Positions 55,401-63,747 of a stretch of DNA of 64,000 nucleotides are shown here, in pieces. The notes beneath the pieces were generated by a model. It was given only the letters and a program-made list of their open reading frames with translations. It was not told the DNA's origin and searched no databases. How positions within the stretch are numbered: position 1 is the first letter of the stretch; each line of letters begins with the position of its first letter. Source of the stretch: JBEKTY01 sp049515555 (GTDB lineage: Bacteria; Planctomycetota; Planctomycetia; Pirellulales; Thermoguttaceae); contig JBEKTY010000012.1 of NCBI GenBank assembly GCA_049515555.1, positions 14,055-78,054 of the forward strand, read 5' to 3'. The position numbers and the translations under genes were made by a program.

Positions 55401-55746
55401 GGGCCAGCGAGACGCGGTTCTGCACCAGTACCTGGGCCATGTCCGAATCCATGCCCATCTTGAAGGTCACGGCCAGGCGGTAGGCGCCGTCGTTGGTCGA
55501 CTGGGAAGACATGTACATCATGCCTTCCACGCCGTTGACCGATTCTTCGATCGGCGCGGCGACGACGTCGCGGACCGTGTAGGCGTTGGCCCCCGGATAA
55601 AGCGCCGTGACCAGCACGGTGGGCGGAGTGACCTCCGGATATTGCGCTACCGGGAGCGTGACCACGGCCACGCCCCCGGCCAGCACGAAGACGATCGAGC
55701 ACACGGAGGCGAAGATCGGGCGGTCGATGAAAAAGTGGGAAATCAT
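52426..55746 (-). CDS. RND efflux pump, HAE-1 (AcrB) type, second copy in operon
   Basis: 1106 residues, slightly longer than AcrB (~1050). It begins ISHFFIDRPIFASVCSIV and has 12 helices. Helix 4 carries GIVVDDAIVVVEN with the two proton-relay Asp. The periplasmic part contains a ~45-residue Gly/Ser/Thr/Gln-rich insert (residues 258-302) between IIVKAG and GIVRLRDVV. These proton-driven trimers export drugs, bile or detergents with an adaptor and a TolC-like channel. The gene overlaps the preceding RND gene by four bases. C-terminus: DRWTGRSSVPAEE. Confidence 0.9.
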   Translation of the reverse strand: MISHFFIDRPIFASVCSIVFVLAGGVAVVTLPVAQYPEVTPPTVLVTALYPGANAYTVRDVVAAPIEESVNGVEGMMYMSSQSTNDGAYRLAVTFKMGMDSDMAQVLVQNRVSLALPVIPTLVQNEGINVKKVSPSTMMIVNLIAKDEKKYDATFLSNYATIYIRDELGRLPGVADVTYFGQRDYSLRAWIDPDKLAAMGLTAADVVAAIAQQNLQVAAGQIGQQPVPKGQQFQLTINTLGRLTGADQFGDIIVKAGSGGQAAANGSQTQGSGAGTSTGSAGPRADSAGSTPTDTQTLPPATGIVRLRDVVARDAKGKPRVELGAQQYEQSCTLDGKPSVALSIYQLPGSNALKTAKQVYDKMKELRGRFPDGVEYKIVYDTTPFIQESVNEVFYTLLAAIVLVAIVVLVFLQNWRAALIPLIAVPVAIVGTFAFMAALGYSLNNLSLFGLVLAIGIVVDDAIVVVENIQRWLEQGMGSREAAHKAMDEVTGPVIAIALVLFAVFVPAAFLGGITGQFFRQFAVTIAVSTVISAFNSLTLSPALAAILLRPHGAKRDPLTWLLDLLLGWFFRLFNFVFGASTALYVRMVAGLLRVSLLALLVYAGLLGLTYWQFNRAPAGFIPQQDKGYLVLNAQLPDSASVERTQRIMQRIEDLAQHTDGVAHTVGISGQSLIAGANAPNLGSMYVMLADFSQRRDAARSADAISKALLDQCRQVQGAIVSAFGPPPIDGLGTTGGFKLIVEDRGDLDLGALQRVGDQIADRGNRTEGLHGLFNSSRANTPWLRLEIDRDKCMTLGVSVSDLFAALQINLGSYYVNNFNEFGRTWQVNVQADQQFRDQVDKILQLQVRNNQGQMIRIGTFMEVKNSSGPVMVMRYNLYSATAISGNADPDISSGQAIGLMQNIADDEFKRAAPSLAYDWTELTYLQLQAGNAAIYVFALGVVFVFLVLAAQYESWSLPLAVILVVPMCLLFSIAGVVMAGMEVNIFTQIGFVVLVGLASKNAILIVEFAKQQQEQGKPRREATLEASRLRLRPILMTSFAFIFGVIPLVVAHGAGAEMRQALGLAVFAGMLGVTLFGIFLTPVFFYFIRAVSDRWTGRSSVPAEE

Positions 55747-58700
55747 GGCTTGCCCTGCGCTCTGGGAGTGTCGTCGGGCGGGGTGGCTGCCGGCGGTGGC
55801 GGCCGCATAGCCTTCCCCAGCAGGATCAGCAGGAGCGCTGGCAAGCCGAGCAACAGGACGTTGAGCAGAACAACCAGCGCAAAGCCGAGCCGGCGCATGC
55901 GCGGCGTGGAGAACATCGGCATTTCGCCGATTCCACTAATGACGTAGAAGAAGACGGGGGTCAGGAAGATTCCGAAGAAGGTCACGCCGATCATGCCGCT
56001 GAAGACGGCCGTTCCTAGCGAGCGCCGCATCTCGGACCCCGCGCCCGTGGCGATCACCAGGGGGACCACGCCCAGGATGAAGGAGAACGACGTCATCAGG
56101 ATCGGCCTCAGCCGCAGCCGCGAGGCCTCCAGCGTGGCCTCGTAGCGGGGCCGCCCCGCCGCGTGCAAGTCCCTGGCGAACTCGACGATGAGGATCGAAT
56201 TCTTGCAGGCCAGTCCCACCAAAACCACCAGGCCGATCTGCACAAAGATGTCGACCACGCCGTGGCTCGCCAGCACGCCGGCAATGGAAGAGAGCAGGCA
56301 CAGGGGCACCACCAGGATCACCGCCAGCGGCAAAGCCCAGCTTTCGTAGAGCGCGGAGAGGGCGAGAAAGACGCACATCACGGCCAACGAGAACACGGCC
56401 AGCGTGGTGTCGCCGTCGCGGATCTGCATGAACATCAATTCGGTCCATTCAGTTCTTATGGAGCGCAGCAGCGTCTCGTCGGCCGTGCGTGCGACGATGT
56501 GAATGACCTCGCCGGAACTGACCCCGGGTTTCAAGCTGCCGGTGATCGAGGATGCCGTGCGACCGTTGTAGCGGTAGACGAAAATCGGCCCTCCGATCCC
56601 GCGCATGCTGGTCAAGGTGCCCAGCGGCACCATCTGCCCTTGATTGTTGCGGACCTCCAGCAGATTGATGTCCGAGACCTGCTGGCGGTAGGCGCCCTCC
56701 GCCTGAGCATTTACCTGCCAATGGCGGCCGAAGGCGTTGAAACTGTTGACGTACAGCGATCCGAGATAGATCCCCAGCGTCTGGTTCACGTCGCTGAAGG
56801 AAACGCCCAGGGCGGCCGTCTTGGGCCGGTCGATGTCCATGAAGAGCTGCGGCGTCTTGGAACTGAACTGGGTCGTTACGCGCGTCAGGCCCGGCGCCGC
56901 GGCCAGCTTATCGACCAGGTCGTTGGTTTGCGTTTCCAGGATTGTTAATCCCAGTCCGCTGGGATCCTCGACGATGAGCTTGAATCCGCCCGCGACGCTC
57001 AGGCCCGGGACCGGCGGCGCGCCGAAGACCACGACCTTCGCGTCCTTGATCTTTTTGGACCATGCCCGGCTGAGGCGGTCCATGATCACCGTATCGCGAA
57101 GCTCCGGGCTGCGGCGCTGGTCGAAGGGGTCCAGCGTGATGAACATCGAACCGAAGTTCGAGCCGTTGACCCCTACCGCGAACGACGAGCCGGCCGTGGT
57201 GATCGTGTGCGCGACGCCGGGAACGCCGGGGTAGTGTTCGCGGTCGTTGGGGTCGCCCTGAGCGATCTTCGCGGCCTCGGCGAGCACTTCCTGGGTACGA
57301 TTCAGCGACGCGGCGTCGGGGAGTTGGATGCTGGCGATGACCCGGCCCTGGTCCTGTTGCGGGACAAAGCCCCGGGGCGCCTGATTGAACACCCCATAGG
57401 TCAACGCCAGGAGTGCCGCGTACATTAGTAGGACCACGACGTTCAGGCGCAGCAGTTTTCCCGCGCTCCAGGCATACGCGGCCGTGGTTCGAGCGAAGGT
57501 GGCGTTGAATCCGCGGCAAAACAGGTCCAGCACCAGCGACACGGGGCGTAGCAGCGCAGACAATCCGCCCGGTAGGGAACGGCCTCCGTGCCGTTCCGGG
57601 TCAGCGTTTTGATCCGGGTCTGGCGGAACGGCACGACCCGCAAGCGGGTGCCCCCCGTTCCCCGCAGGGCCGGGCCCTCTCCTGCCCAGCAGGATCGCGG
57701 CCAGGGCGGGGCTGAGCGTCAGCGAGTTGATGGCCGAGAAGACCGTGGAAACGGCGATCGTCACCGCGAACTGCTTGAAAAATCGGCCGGTGATTCCGCT
57801 GATGAACGCGCAGGGCACGAACACCGCGCAAAGCACCAGGGCCACGGCGATGATCGGGCCCGTGACCTCGGTCATGGCCTTCCGCGCGGCCTCGCGCGGC
57901 GGCAGGCCGTGTTCCAACCAGCGATCGACGTTCTCCACAACCACGATCGCGTCGTCCACGACGATGCCGATCGCCAGCACCAACCCGAACAGCGAGATAT
58001 TGTTCAAGCTGAAGCCCACCACGGCCATGGCGGCGAAGGTGCCGACGATGGCCACCGGCACGGAGATCATGGGGATCAGCACGCTCCGCCAGTTTTGCAG
58101 GAAGACGAGCACCACCAGGCCGACCAGGGCCACGGCCTCGAACAAGGTCTTGACCACGTCGGCGACCGACTCGCTGATGAAGAGCGTGGTGTCGTAGGCG
58201 ATCTGGTAATCGATTCCCGGGGGGAAACGCTTCTTCAATTCCGCCATCGTGAGCTTCGCGCGGTCGGCAACGTCCAGGGCGTTCGTGCCGGGGAGTTGAA
58301 AGACGGCAATTCCCACCGATTGATTGCCATCAAACGTCTGCGCCTGGCTGTAGTTGAGGGCCCCCATTTCCACGCGGGCGATGTCGCGGAGGCGGACAAT
58401 GCCGGCCGACGGCCGCAGCGGGCGGAGGAGGATCGCGGGGCCGGAACTCGACGCCGGACCGCTGGTGTCGCTCGCCGAGCTATTGAGGGCCGGCATCACG
58501 CCGCTGCTGATCGTTTCCGGCACCGCCGGGGGCACGCTAGCGGTGGCAACGCCTGTCTTGCTGGTGGCACCTCCGCCGGTCGTCCCGCCGCCCGAGGTCG
58601 TCCCCGACGTCGTCGAGGTGGCCGCGCTCGTGCTGCCCGTGCCGCTGATTAGGGCGGCGATGGCCGTCATGCCTACGCCGGAATTCGCCGCAGTGGCGAT

Positions 58701-59573
58701 GCTTGTGGCGGTGAGAAGAGGATTGGCCGTCGAGTGGGCTACCGCGGCCACCGAGTTCTGGACGGGGCCGGCTACCACCGCGGACATGGGCACGAAACTG
58801 CTCTGACCGGCCTTCACGATGATGTTGCCGAATTGCTCCGGCTCGCTGAGGCGGCCCAGTGCGTCGATGGGAATCTCCCACGGCTGGCTGGCGGCGGCCG
58901 GCGGCGCGCCGATTTGCCCGGCGGGCACGTCGAGATTCTGGCTGCGGATGGCGGCCGCCACGTCGCCGGCATTGATCCCCAAGGCGGCCATCTTCTGCGG
59001 ATCGAGCCAGACGCGAATGCTGTAGTCGCGCTCGCCGAAAATATTGACGTCCGAGACGCCGCCCACTCGCAGCAGTTCGTCCCGGCAGTGGATCATGGCG
59101 TAGTTGCTCAAATACAGGTCGTTGTAACGGTGGTCCGGACTGTAGAGGCTGACGATCATCAAGATGTCGGGCGTGCGCTTGCGGATCTGGATCCCTTGAT
59201 TCTGGACCTCGGTGGGCAACAAGGGCATCGCCAGCATCACGCGGTTCTGCACCATGACCAGGGCCGTGTTCAGATTCGTGCCGACGTCAAACGTGACCGA
59301 CAACGAGTAGCTGCCGTCGTTGCCCGACTGCGAGGACATGTACAACATGTTTTCCACGCCGTTGACTTGCTGCTCGATTGGCGCGCCGACCGTGTCGGCC
59401 ACGATCTGCGCGCTGGCGCCCGGATAGGCGATCGAGACGGAGATGGAGGGCGGCGTGATCTGCGGGTACTGCGCGATCGGCAGGCTGAAAAGCGCGATCC
59501 CGCCCGTCAAAGTGATGATGATCGACAGCACCGTGGCAAAGATCGGACGATCGATGAAGAAGTGCGAGATCAT
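55743..59573 (-). CDS. RND efflux pump, HAE-1 (AcrB) type, with two inserts
   Basis: 1276 residues, about 220 longer than AcrB. The core is intact: ISHFFIDRPIFATVLSII, GIVVDDAIVVVENVDRWLEHG, LSPALAAILLGRR. Two insertions: residues 258-390, a Thr/Ser/Gly/Ala-rich linker in the porter domain (between IIVKAG and GIVRLRDIA), and about 40 residues after AAILLGRR that come from dispersed repeat DNA in the cytoplasmic loop. Shares one adaptor with the following pump. Overlaps the adaptor gene by ATGA at 59570-59573 and the next pump at 55743-55746. Confidence 0.9.
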   Translation of the reverse strand: MISHFFIDRPIFATVLSIIITLTGGIALFSLPIAQYPQITPPSISVSIAYPGASAQIVADTVGAPIEQQVNGVENMLYMSSQSGNDGSYSLSVTFDVGTNLNTALVMVQNRVMLAMPLLPTEVQNQGIQIRKRTPDILMIVSLYSPDHRYNDLYLSNYAMIHCRDELLRVGGVSDVNIFGERDYSIRVWLDPQKMAALGINAGDVAAAIRSQNLDVPAGQIGAPPAAASQPWEIPIDALGRLSEPEQFGNIIVKAGQSSFVPMSAVVAGPVQNSVAAVAHSTANPLLTATSIATAANSGVGMTAIAALISGTGSTSAATSTTSGTTSGGGTTGGGATSKTGVATASVPPAVPETISSGVMPALNSSASDTSGPASSSGPAILLRPLRPSAGIVRLRDIARVEMGALNYSQAQTFDGNQSVGIAVFQLPGTNALDVADRAKLTMAELKKRFPPGIDYQIAYDTTLFISESVADVVKTLFEAVALVGLVVLVFLQNWRSVLIPMISVPVAIVGTFAAMAVVGFSLNNISLFGLVLAIGIVVDDAIVVVENVDRWLEHGLPPREAARKAMTEVTGPIIAVALVLCAVFVPCAFISGITGRFFKQFAVTIAVSTVFSAINSLTLSPALAAILLGRRGPGPAGNGGHPLAGRAVPPDPDQNADPERHGGRSLPGGLSALLRPVSLVLDLFCRGFNATFARTTAAYAWSAGKLLRLNVVVLLMYAALLALTYGVFNQAPRGFVPQQDQGRVIASIQLPDAASLNRTQEVLAEAAKIAQGDPNDREHYPGVPGVAHTITTAGSSFAVGVNGSNFGSMFITLDPFDQRRSPELRDTVIMDRLSRAWSKKIKDAKVVVFGAPPVPGLSVAGGFKLIVEDPSGLGLTILETQTNDLVDKLAAAPGLTRVTTQFSSKTPQLFMDIDRPKTAALGVSFSDVNQTLGIYLGSLYVNSFNAFGRHWQVNAQAEGAYRQQVSDINLLEVRNNQGQMVPLGTLTSMRGIGGPIFVYRYNGRTASSITGSLKPGVSSGEVIHIVARTADETLLRSIRTEWTELMFMQIRDGDTTLAVFSLAVMCVFLALSALYESWALPLAVILVVPLCLLSSIAGVLASHGVVDIFVQIGLVVLVGLACKNSILIVEFARDLHAAGRPRYEATLEASRLRLRPILMTSFSFILGVVPLVIATGAGSEMRRSLGTAVFSGMIGVTFFGIFLTPVFFYVISGIGEMPMFSTPRMRRLGFALVVLLNVLLLGLPALLLILLGKAMRPPPPAATPPDDTPRAQGKP
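57560..57690. repeat. Hairpin repeat inside the RND gene
   Basis: GGAACGGC-CTCCGT-GCCGTTCC (57576-57597) is a perfect 8-bp stem; a related GGAACGGCACGACCCGC plus GCGGGTGCC block follows (57624-57655). In frame, it encodes GRAVPPDPDQNADPERHGG and neighbours, absent from the sister pump. Confidence 0.7.
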
Positions 59574-61351
59574 GGCTTGAGCGTGGCACTGGCGGGCATG
59601 GCCACCGTAGGGACATGGTTTGTCACCGTCACGTCGCTCGCATTATGGAGCGTGCCGCTCGTGGCCGTGACCGTCCCCTTGCCGGGCGAGTTCTGCGCCG
59701 TGAGCACCCCCTCCTCGCTGATTTTCCCCACCGTCGTCGTCCAGGCAAACCGCGGCTGCGTCGCCAAGGGGCTGCCGAATTGGTCGTGGCCCGTGGCCGT
59801 GAACGGTTGCGTCGCCTCAGGGTTGACGGTCGCCGCTGCCGGGCTGACGGCGATGGTCGCCAGGGTCTGGGGCACCGCCAGGCTGACACTGCTGGTGACC
59901 GAGAGCCTGCCGGAATCGGCGATCGTTACCGTGAAGCCGTAGGTTCCTGCCTTGTTCAACGTGGCCGTCGTATTCTTGGCCGCGTTGCTGCCGTTGACGC
60001 TGAAGGTGGGCGCAGCCGCACTTTTGGGTACGGTGGTCGCCGCCCAGGTGTAGGTCAGATTCGATTCGGCCGTATCGACGTCCGCGCCCAGGGCGGAAAG
60101 CACGATCGTCGCCGTGCCCGTCGCCTTTGTGTCCGCCTTGGCGGCCGCCGCCGCTTTACCGTTCTTCGCCTCGCGCCCTGGCAGCAGCGAAAGCATGGAG
60201 ATCGGCTCGGTCTGGATCTCCGTATCGGGACGAACTTGCTGCAACGCGCCGACAACGACCAGGTCGTCCGCGTTCAATCCGTCCGTGATGACGCGTAGCC
60301 CGTCGCTCTCCAGCGACCCTGTCGTGACGCGGCGAGACTGGACCTTCTTGGTCTGGGCGTCAACCACGTAGACGAACTTCAAGTCCTGGTCCGACAAGAT
60401 GGCGCGATCGACGACCAGCAGGGCCGGGTGCGGCTGCCCGATCGGCAGACGGATCCGCACGAACATGCCGGGCAACAGCAATCGGCGGCCGCCAGGCGGC
60501 AGAGGATTATCGAATCTCCCTCGCGCCAGAATACTGCCCGTGGTAGGATTGACCTGGTTATTGACGAAGTCGACGACCCCTTTGCGGGGAAAGCCTTCTT
60601 CACCCTGCAGTCCCATGAGGATGGGAATCTGCCCGGTGGCGTAGGGCATGATCAGACCTGCGTTAATGGCCCGCCGCACCCGCAGCACGGTCGGTTCGTC
60701 GACGTCGACATAGGCATACATGGGATCGAGCGAAACGACGGTGGTCAGCAAGGTCTGGTCCTGGGTAACGAGGTTGCCGAGCGTGAGGTAATAGCGGCTC
60801 ACTTGCCCGTCGATGGGCGAGGTCACCTTGCAGAAATCCAGATTGAGCTTGTAGACCGCCAGGCTGGCCAGCGCGGTTTTGACCTGGGCATCCGCCTGGT
60901 CGGCCGCGGCGCGGTCCTGGTCGAGTTGCTGGGCACTGACCGCCCCGAGCGTGCTATGCAGCAGTTGCTCGTCCCGCGCCAACGTCACCTCGGCCAGCTT
61001 GAGTTGCGCCTTATAGAGGTTTACCTGGGCTGCGGCCTGATCGTACTGGGCCTGGTAGGGCCGGGGATCGATCTCACAGAGCAGATCTCCCTTCTTGACA
61101 TCCGATCCCTCCTTGAAGGGCTCCTCGACCAGATAGCCGTTCGCACGCGCGACCACGTTGACCGAGTTCACCGCCTGGGTGCGGCCGGTGAAATCGACGT
61201 AGTCGGTTACCTGGCGGGCGACGGGCCGGCTGACGGTCGCCACGGGCGCTTCCGGCGGCGCTACGTGCGGCGACCGGCGCTCGCAGCCAACCAGGCAAAG
61301 CAGGAAACCGCTACAGCCGCAGGCCAGCAGACAAACACTCCGCGATTTCAC
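59570..61351 (-). CDS. RND periplasmic adaptor lipoprotein fused to an Ig-like repeat
   Basis: 593 residues. Lipobox LVGC (Cys23) after a hydrophobic leader. Residues 35-390 are a normal AcrA-type adaptor: GRTQAVNSVNVVARANGYL (barrel and lipoyl start), coiled coil with QYDQAAAQVNLYKAQLKLAEV, FCKVTSPIDGQVSRYYLTLG, and the C-terminal PGMFVRIRL, TEPISMLSLLP. Residues about 410-593 are not adaptor: they form one period of the Ig-like repeat of the calpain-like protein (ALGADVDTAESNLTYTW, NGSNAAKNTT, HDQFGSPLATQP). The stop overlaps the pump start. No outer membrane channel gene follows. Confidence 0.88.
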   Translation of the reverse strand: MKSRSVCLLACGCSGFLLCLVGCERRSPHVAPPEAPVATVSRPVARQVTDYVDFTGRTQAVNSVNVVARANGYLVEEPFKEGSDVKKGDLLCEIDPRPYQAQYDQAAAQVNLYKAQLKLAEVTLARDEQLLHSTLGAVSAQQLDQDRAAADQADAQVKTALASLAVYKLNLDFCKVTSPIDGQVSRYYLTLGNLVTQDQTLLTTVVSLDPMYAYVDVDEPTVLRVRRAINAGLIMPYATGQIPILMGLQGEEGFPRKGVVDFVNNQVNPTTGSILARGRFDNPLPPGGRRLLLPGMFVRIRLPIGQPHPALLVVDRAILSDQDLKFVYVVDAQTKKVQSRRVTTGSLESDGLRVITDGLNADDLVVVGALQQVRPDTEIQTEPISMLSLLPGREAKNGKAAAAAKADTKATGTATIVLSALGADVDTAESNLTYTWAATTVPKSAAAPTFSVNGSNAAKNTTATLNKAGTYGFTVTIADSGRLSVTSSVSLAVPQTLATIAVSPAAATVNPEATQPFTATGHDQFGSPLATQPRFAWTTTVGKISEEGVLTAQNSPGKGTVTATSGTLHNASDVTVTNHVPTVAMPASATLKP

Positions 61352-61878
61352 GCCTCGTCTCTCCGATCAAGGGGATTTATATTCAAGAAGATTATTCAGC
61401 CGCCGCAAACCAGAAGTCAATCCCGGGTGTTAAAATAGCGCATGGCGACGCGATCCTCTTGCCGCGACAGCTCCCGCGGTGGCCATCGCCAAGCGCGGAG
61501 CCCGCGGGCCGGTTTCCGCCCCGGCTCCAAGAACGGGCGAAAAGGGGCACGCCGGCCGCAGAAAACTTCGTGCAACTACTTGGCATTACACGCGTTACGG
61601 ACTCCGCAATCTGCCCTAGGATCGACCCCGGCGGAGTCGCAGCGGGCTTGACCATCGAGCAATAATGGTGAAACGCCGCGGACGGAACCAAGCCTCCCTC
61701 GGCGCCTATGGGGCGAATCTTTACGACTCACAGTCATGTCTTTGGTCCCCCGCATGGTCCAACCCAGGGCCCAGCGCGGGGGCCCAGTCCACATACACCT
61801 GCATCGACCCCGATGCTGGATTCGACGGCGGGGGGCTCCCAGTGCGATGGGGATTAGCGCATGCGCCTCCGGGGTCGC
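61352..61878. other. Upstream region of the RND operon, no gene recognised
   Basis: Contains an A/T-rich stretch (about 61375-61440) likely to hold the operon promoter. Open frames here lack family features. Confidence 0.4.
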
Positions 61879-62065
61879 TCCGCACGGCCCGCACAACCCG
61901 CCGGGCGACTACGATTACACGCGCTTCATAAACGGCGTCCAGAAGCACTTCCCCAAGACGACCTTCTTCCTCGCCTGGCACTACAAGTGGAGCCTGGGGC
62001 GGAACCGCAACGCCAAGCAACTCCTGGAGCACCCCTGGCTGGTCAACCGCGCGGATCTGCCGGAA
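61879..62065 (+). pseudogene. GH26 gene fragment (3' end only)
   Basis: 187 bases align without gaps to 47203-47389 of the GH26 gene, with about eight differences by eye, nearly all in the first 90 bases. It encodes PHGPHNPPGDYDYTRF onward to NRADLPE and lacks both catalytic glutamates. No start belongs to it. It probably comes from a related GH26 gene. Confidence 0.8.
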
Positions 62066-63008
62066 GGACTCGCGGCGCAGCAGCGGTGAGCGGGACACCT
62101 TCGCGCACCGCGTGGTCGACGGACCATGTTCTGGGGGAGTGCTCAGACAAGTCGCCATTCGGGGCGGGGCCGGGCGGAAAGGGCCACAACGGGCCCAGCG
62201 GAGCCGTTGCCGAGCCACAGTGGCGAGCCGGCGCCGGGCACCTGGTAATCCTCCGCGCGCAAGGAGTCGCGAACTGCTCCGGGTACAATACGGCCACAGT
62301 CAGACTGAAGGGCGGTTATCGACATCAGTTTGCCCGACTGTCCGCGGCCCCGAGATCGGCATGGCGCGTTGACAACGCCGCAGTACATCAGGGTGGTGTG
62401 GTTATTGCTGGCTCCCACCAGGGCTCCGACGATTCGGCTGCGGAGATTGCTGCTGTCGTCAGGTGTGCTGGACCAAAGGAATGGATGAATACGATCTGGT
62501 TCGGCATTGCCGATCCACACATGCCCGCTGGTCGCCAGCCGAACACCTGATGCAAGGGTGGTTGGGAGAGGAACAATCGCCCCTCGAAATCGCCTTGAGG
62601 TTGGGAATGGACCGCGAAGAAGAACCTCGCAAGCGATCGCGACGGCGGGCGGCCTCGTGGCCCCTCGTGCGGACGACGTGCGTCGTGAAACCAATCGGAA
62701 TGACGGCCAGCACCATGAGGTCCTTGATCCGCAGCCACCCCAGGCGGCTGACAAAGGCGGCTCTTCAGGACATGGCGTGCCGGCCATCGGAGCCTTGGAA
62801 ACTCCACAGCCGGACCATAGTCCGACCGTGGCAGTCCAGCCGATAAGCACGGCAGGCGCTACACCGTCGATTGCAGCGACCGTGGCTGATCGTTCCACGG
62901 TAGCATGACGATCAGGCGCAGGAAAAGGAGACCCAAGGGCACGAGGCGTCCAAAGTGGCCAACTAACCCGCGCAGCGTAAAACAGCCGTTTTGCATCGCG
63001 CATGAAGA
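62066..63008. other. Intergenic region, no supported gene
   Basis: Several long frames on both strands overlap one another (for example minus strand 62143-63003), but none shows a conserved motif, signal peptide or ribosome-binding site. It may contain decayed coding sequence. Confidence 0.4.
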
Positions 63009-63034
63009 AGCCCGCGCCGGATTCGACGCGGGCT
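63009..63034 (-). terminator. Terminator hairpin after the PEP-CTERM gene
   Basis: On the minus strand AGCCCGCG pairs with CGCGGGCT around a 10-base loop and is followed by TCTTC. It lies 27 bases after the stop codon. Confidence 0.5.
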
Positions 63035-63060
63035 CCGATCTTTGACGACTAGAAATGATT

Positions 63061-63747
63061 CTAAGCAGCTGTCCGACGTCGCCACACCAAGCCGATCAGG
63101 CCCGTACCAACAAGGCCAATCAGGGCCGCGATGCGGCCGGGCTCTGGAACTGGGGAAGCGTTGAGCACGAGCACATCCCTTTCCCAATCGCTAGACCCGT
63201 TAAGCCCAATGTTATTACCCGCGCGCCAGCCGTAGTCCAATATAGTTGGAGCAACGCCGGGTCCACCAGAGTCAAACGTGTGCCAACTCAGCCGAAGGCT
63301 CCCGTCGGGACGATTGGGGTCTGGGTGCCCCCAACCGGAAGCGTCCATGATATCCGCGTCACTCTGGTAGATTGATTGCCCCGCCCCTGCGAATCCCATC
63401 GAGGCGCCATTGTAATACCAATTGACCCCATTCGCGGTGTGGGTCGTATTGTACGGCGTATAGTACTGAACGTCGCTGTCAAGGCCGGCCGCAAGCAACG
63501 TAAAAGTATCCGAACCAACGGGCCTGGCCGCCAGCATCACGTAATCGCCTGGCGACACGCCCGCAAACACCGTGCTGATCAGTGTACCGTTATCTGCGTA
63601 CGTATCCTGAAAAACAATGCTCCACCCCCCACCGAGAACTGTGCTGACCGGCACATTGGTTTGAACGCCAGACGGGACATAATCCGCCCGAACCTGCCCC
63701 GCGAAAAGGAATAAAGCCGGGACGAAAATCGCCAATCGCCTAAACAC
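63061..63747 (-). CDS. PEP-CTERM sorting-domain protein
   Basis: 228 residues from GTG 63747, chosen because GGAGG lies eight bases upstream and a signal peptide follows (FRRLAIFVPALFLFAGQVRA). The C-terminus is a PEP-CTERM signal: PVPEPGRIAALIGLVGTGLIGLVWRRR, i.e. PEP motif, membrane helix and Arg cluster, cut by an exosortase. The mature part is Gly/Asp/Asn-rich and has no enzyme motif. Such proteins go to the cell surface or extracellular polysaccharide. The 253 bases upstream hold nothing else. Confidence 0.85.
   Translation of the reverse strand: MFRRLAIFVPALFLFAGQVRADYVPSGVQTNVPVSTVLGGGWSIVFQDTYADNGTLISTVFAGVSPGDYVMLAARPVGSDTFTLLAAGLDSDVQYYTPYNTTHTANGVNWYYNGASMGFAGAGQSIYQSDADIMDASGWGHPDPNRPDGSLRLSWHTFDSGGPGVAPTILDYGWRAGNNIGLNGSSDWERDVLVLNASPVPEPGRIAALIGLVGTGLIGLVWRRRTAA

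Noticed and set aside
62143..63003. 286-codon minus-strand frame
   Set aside because: No conserved motif or export signal; competing frames on both strands look equally open because of high GC.
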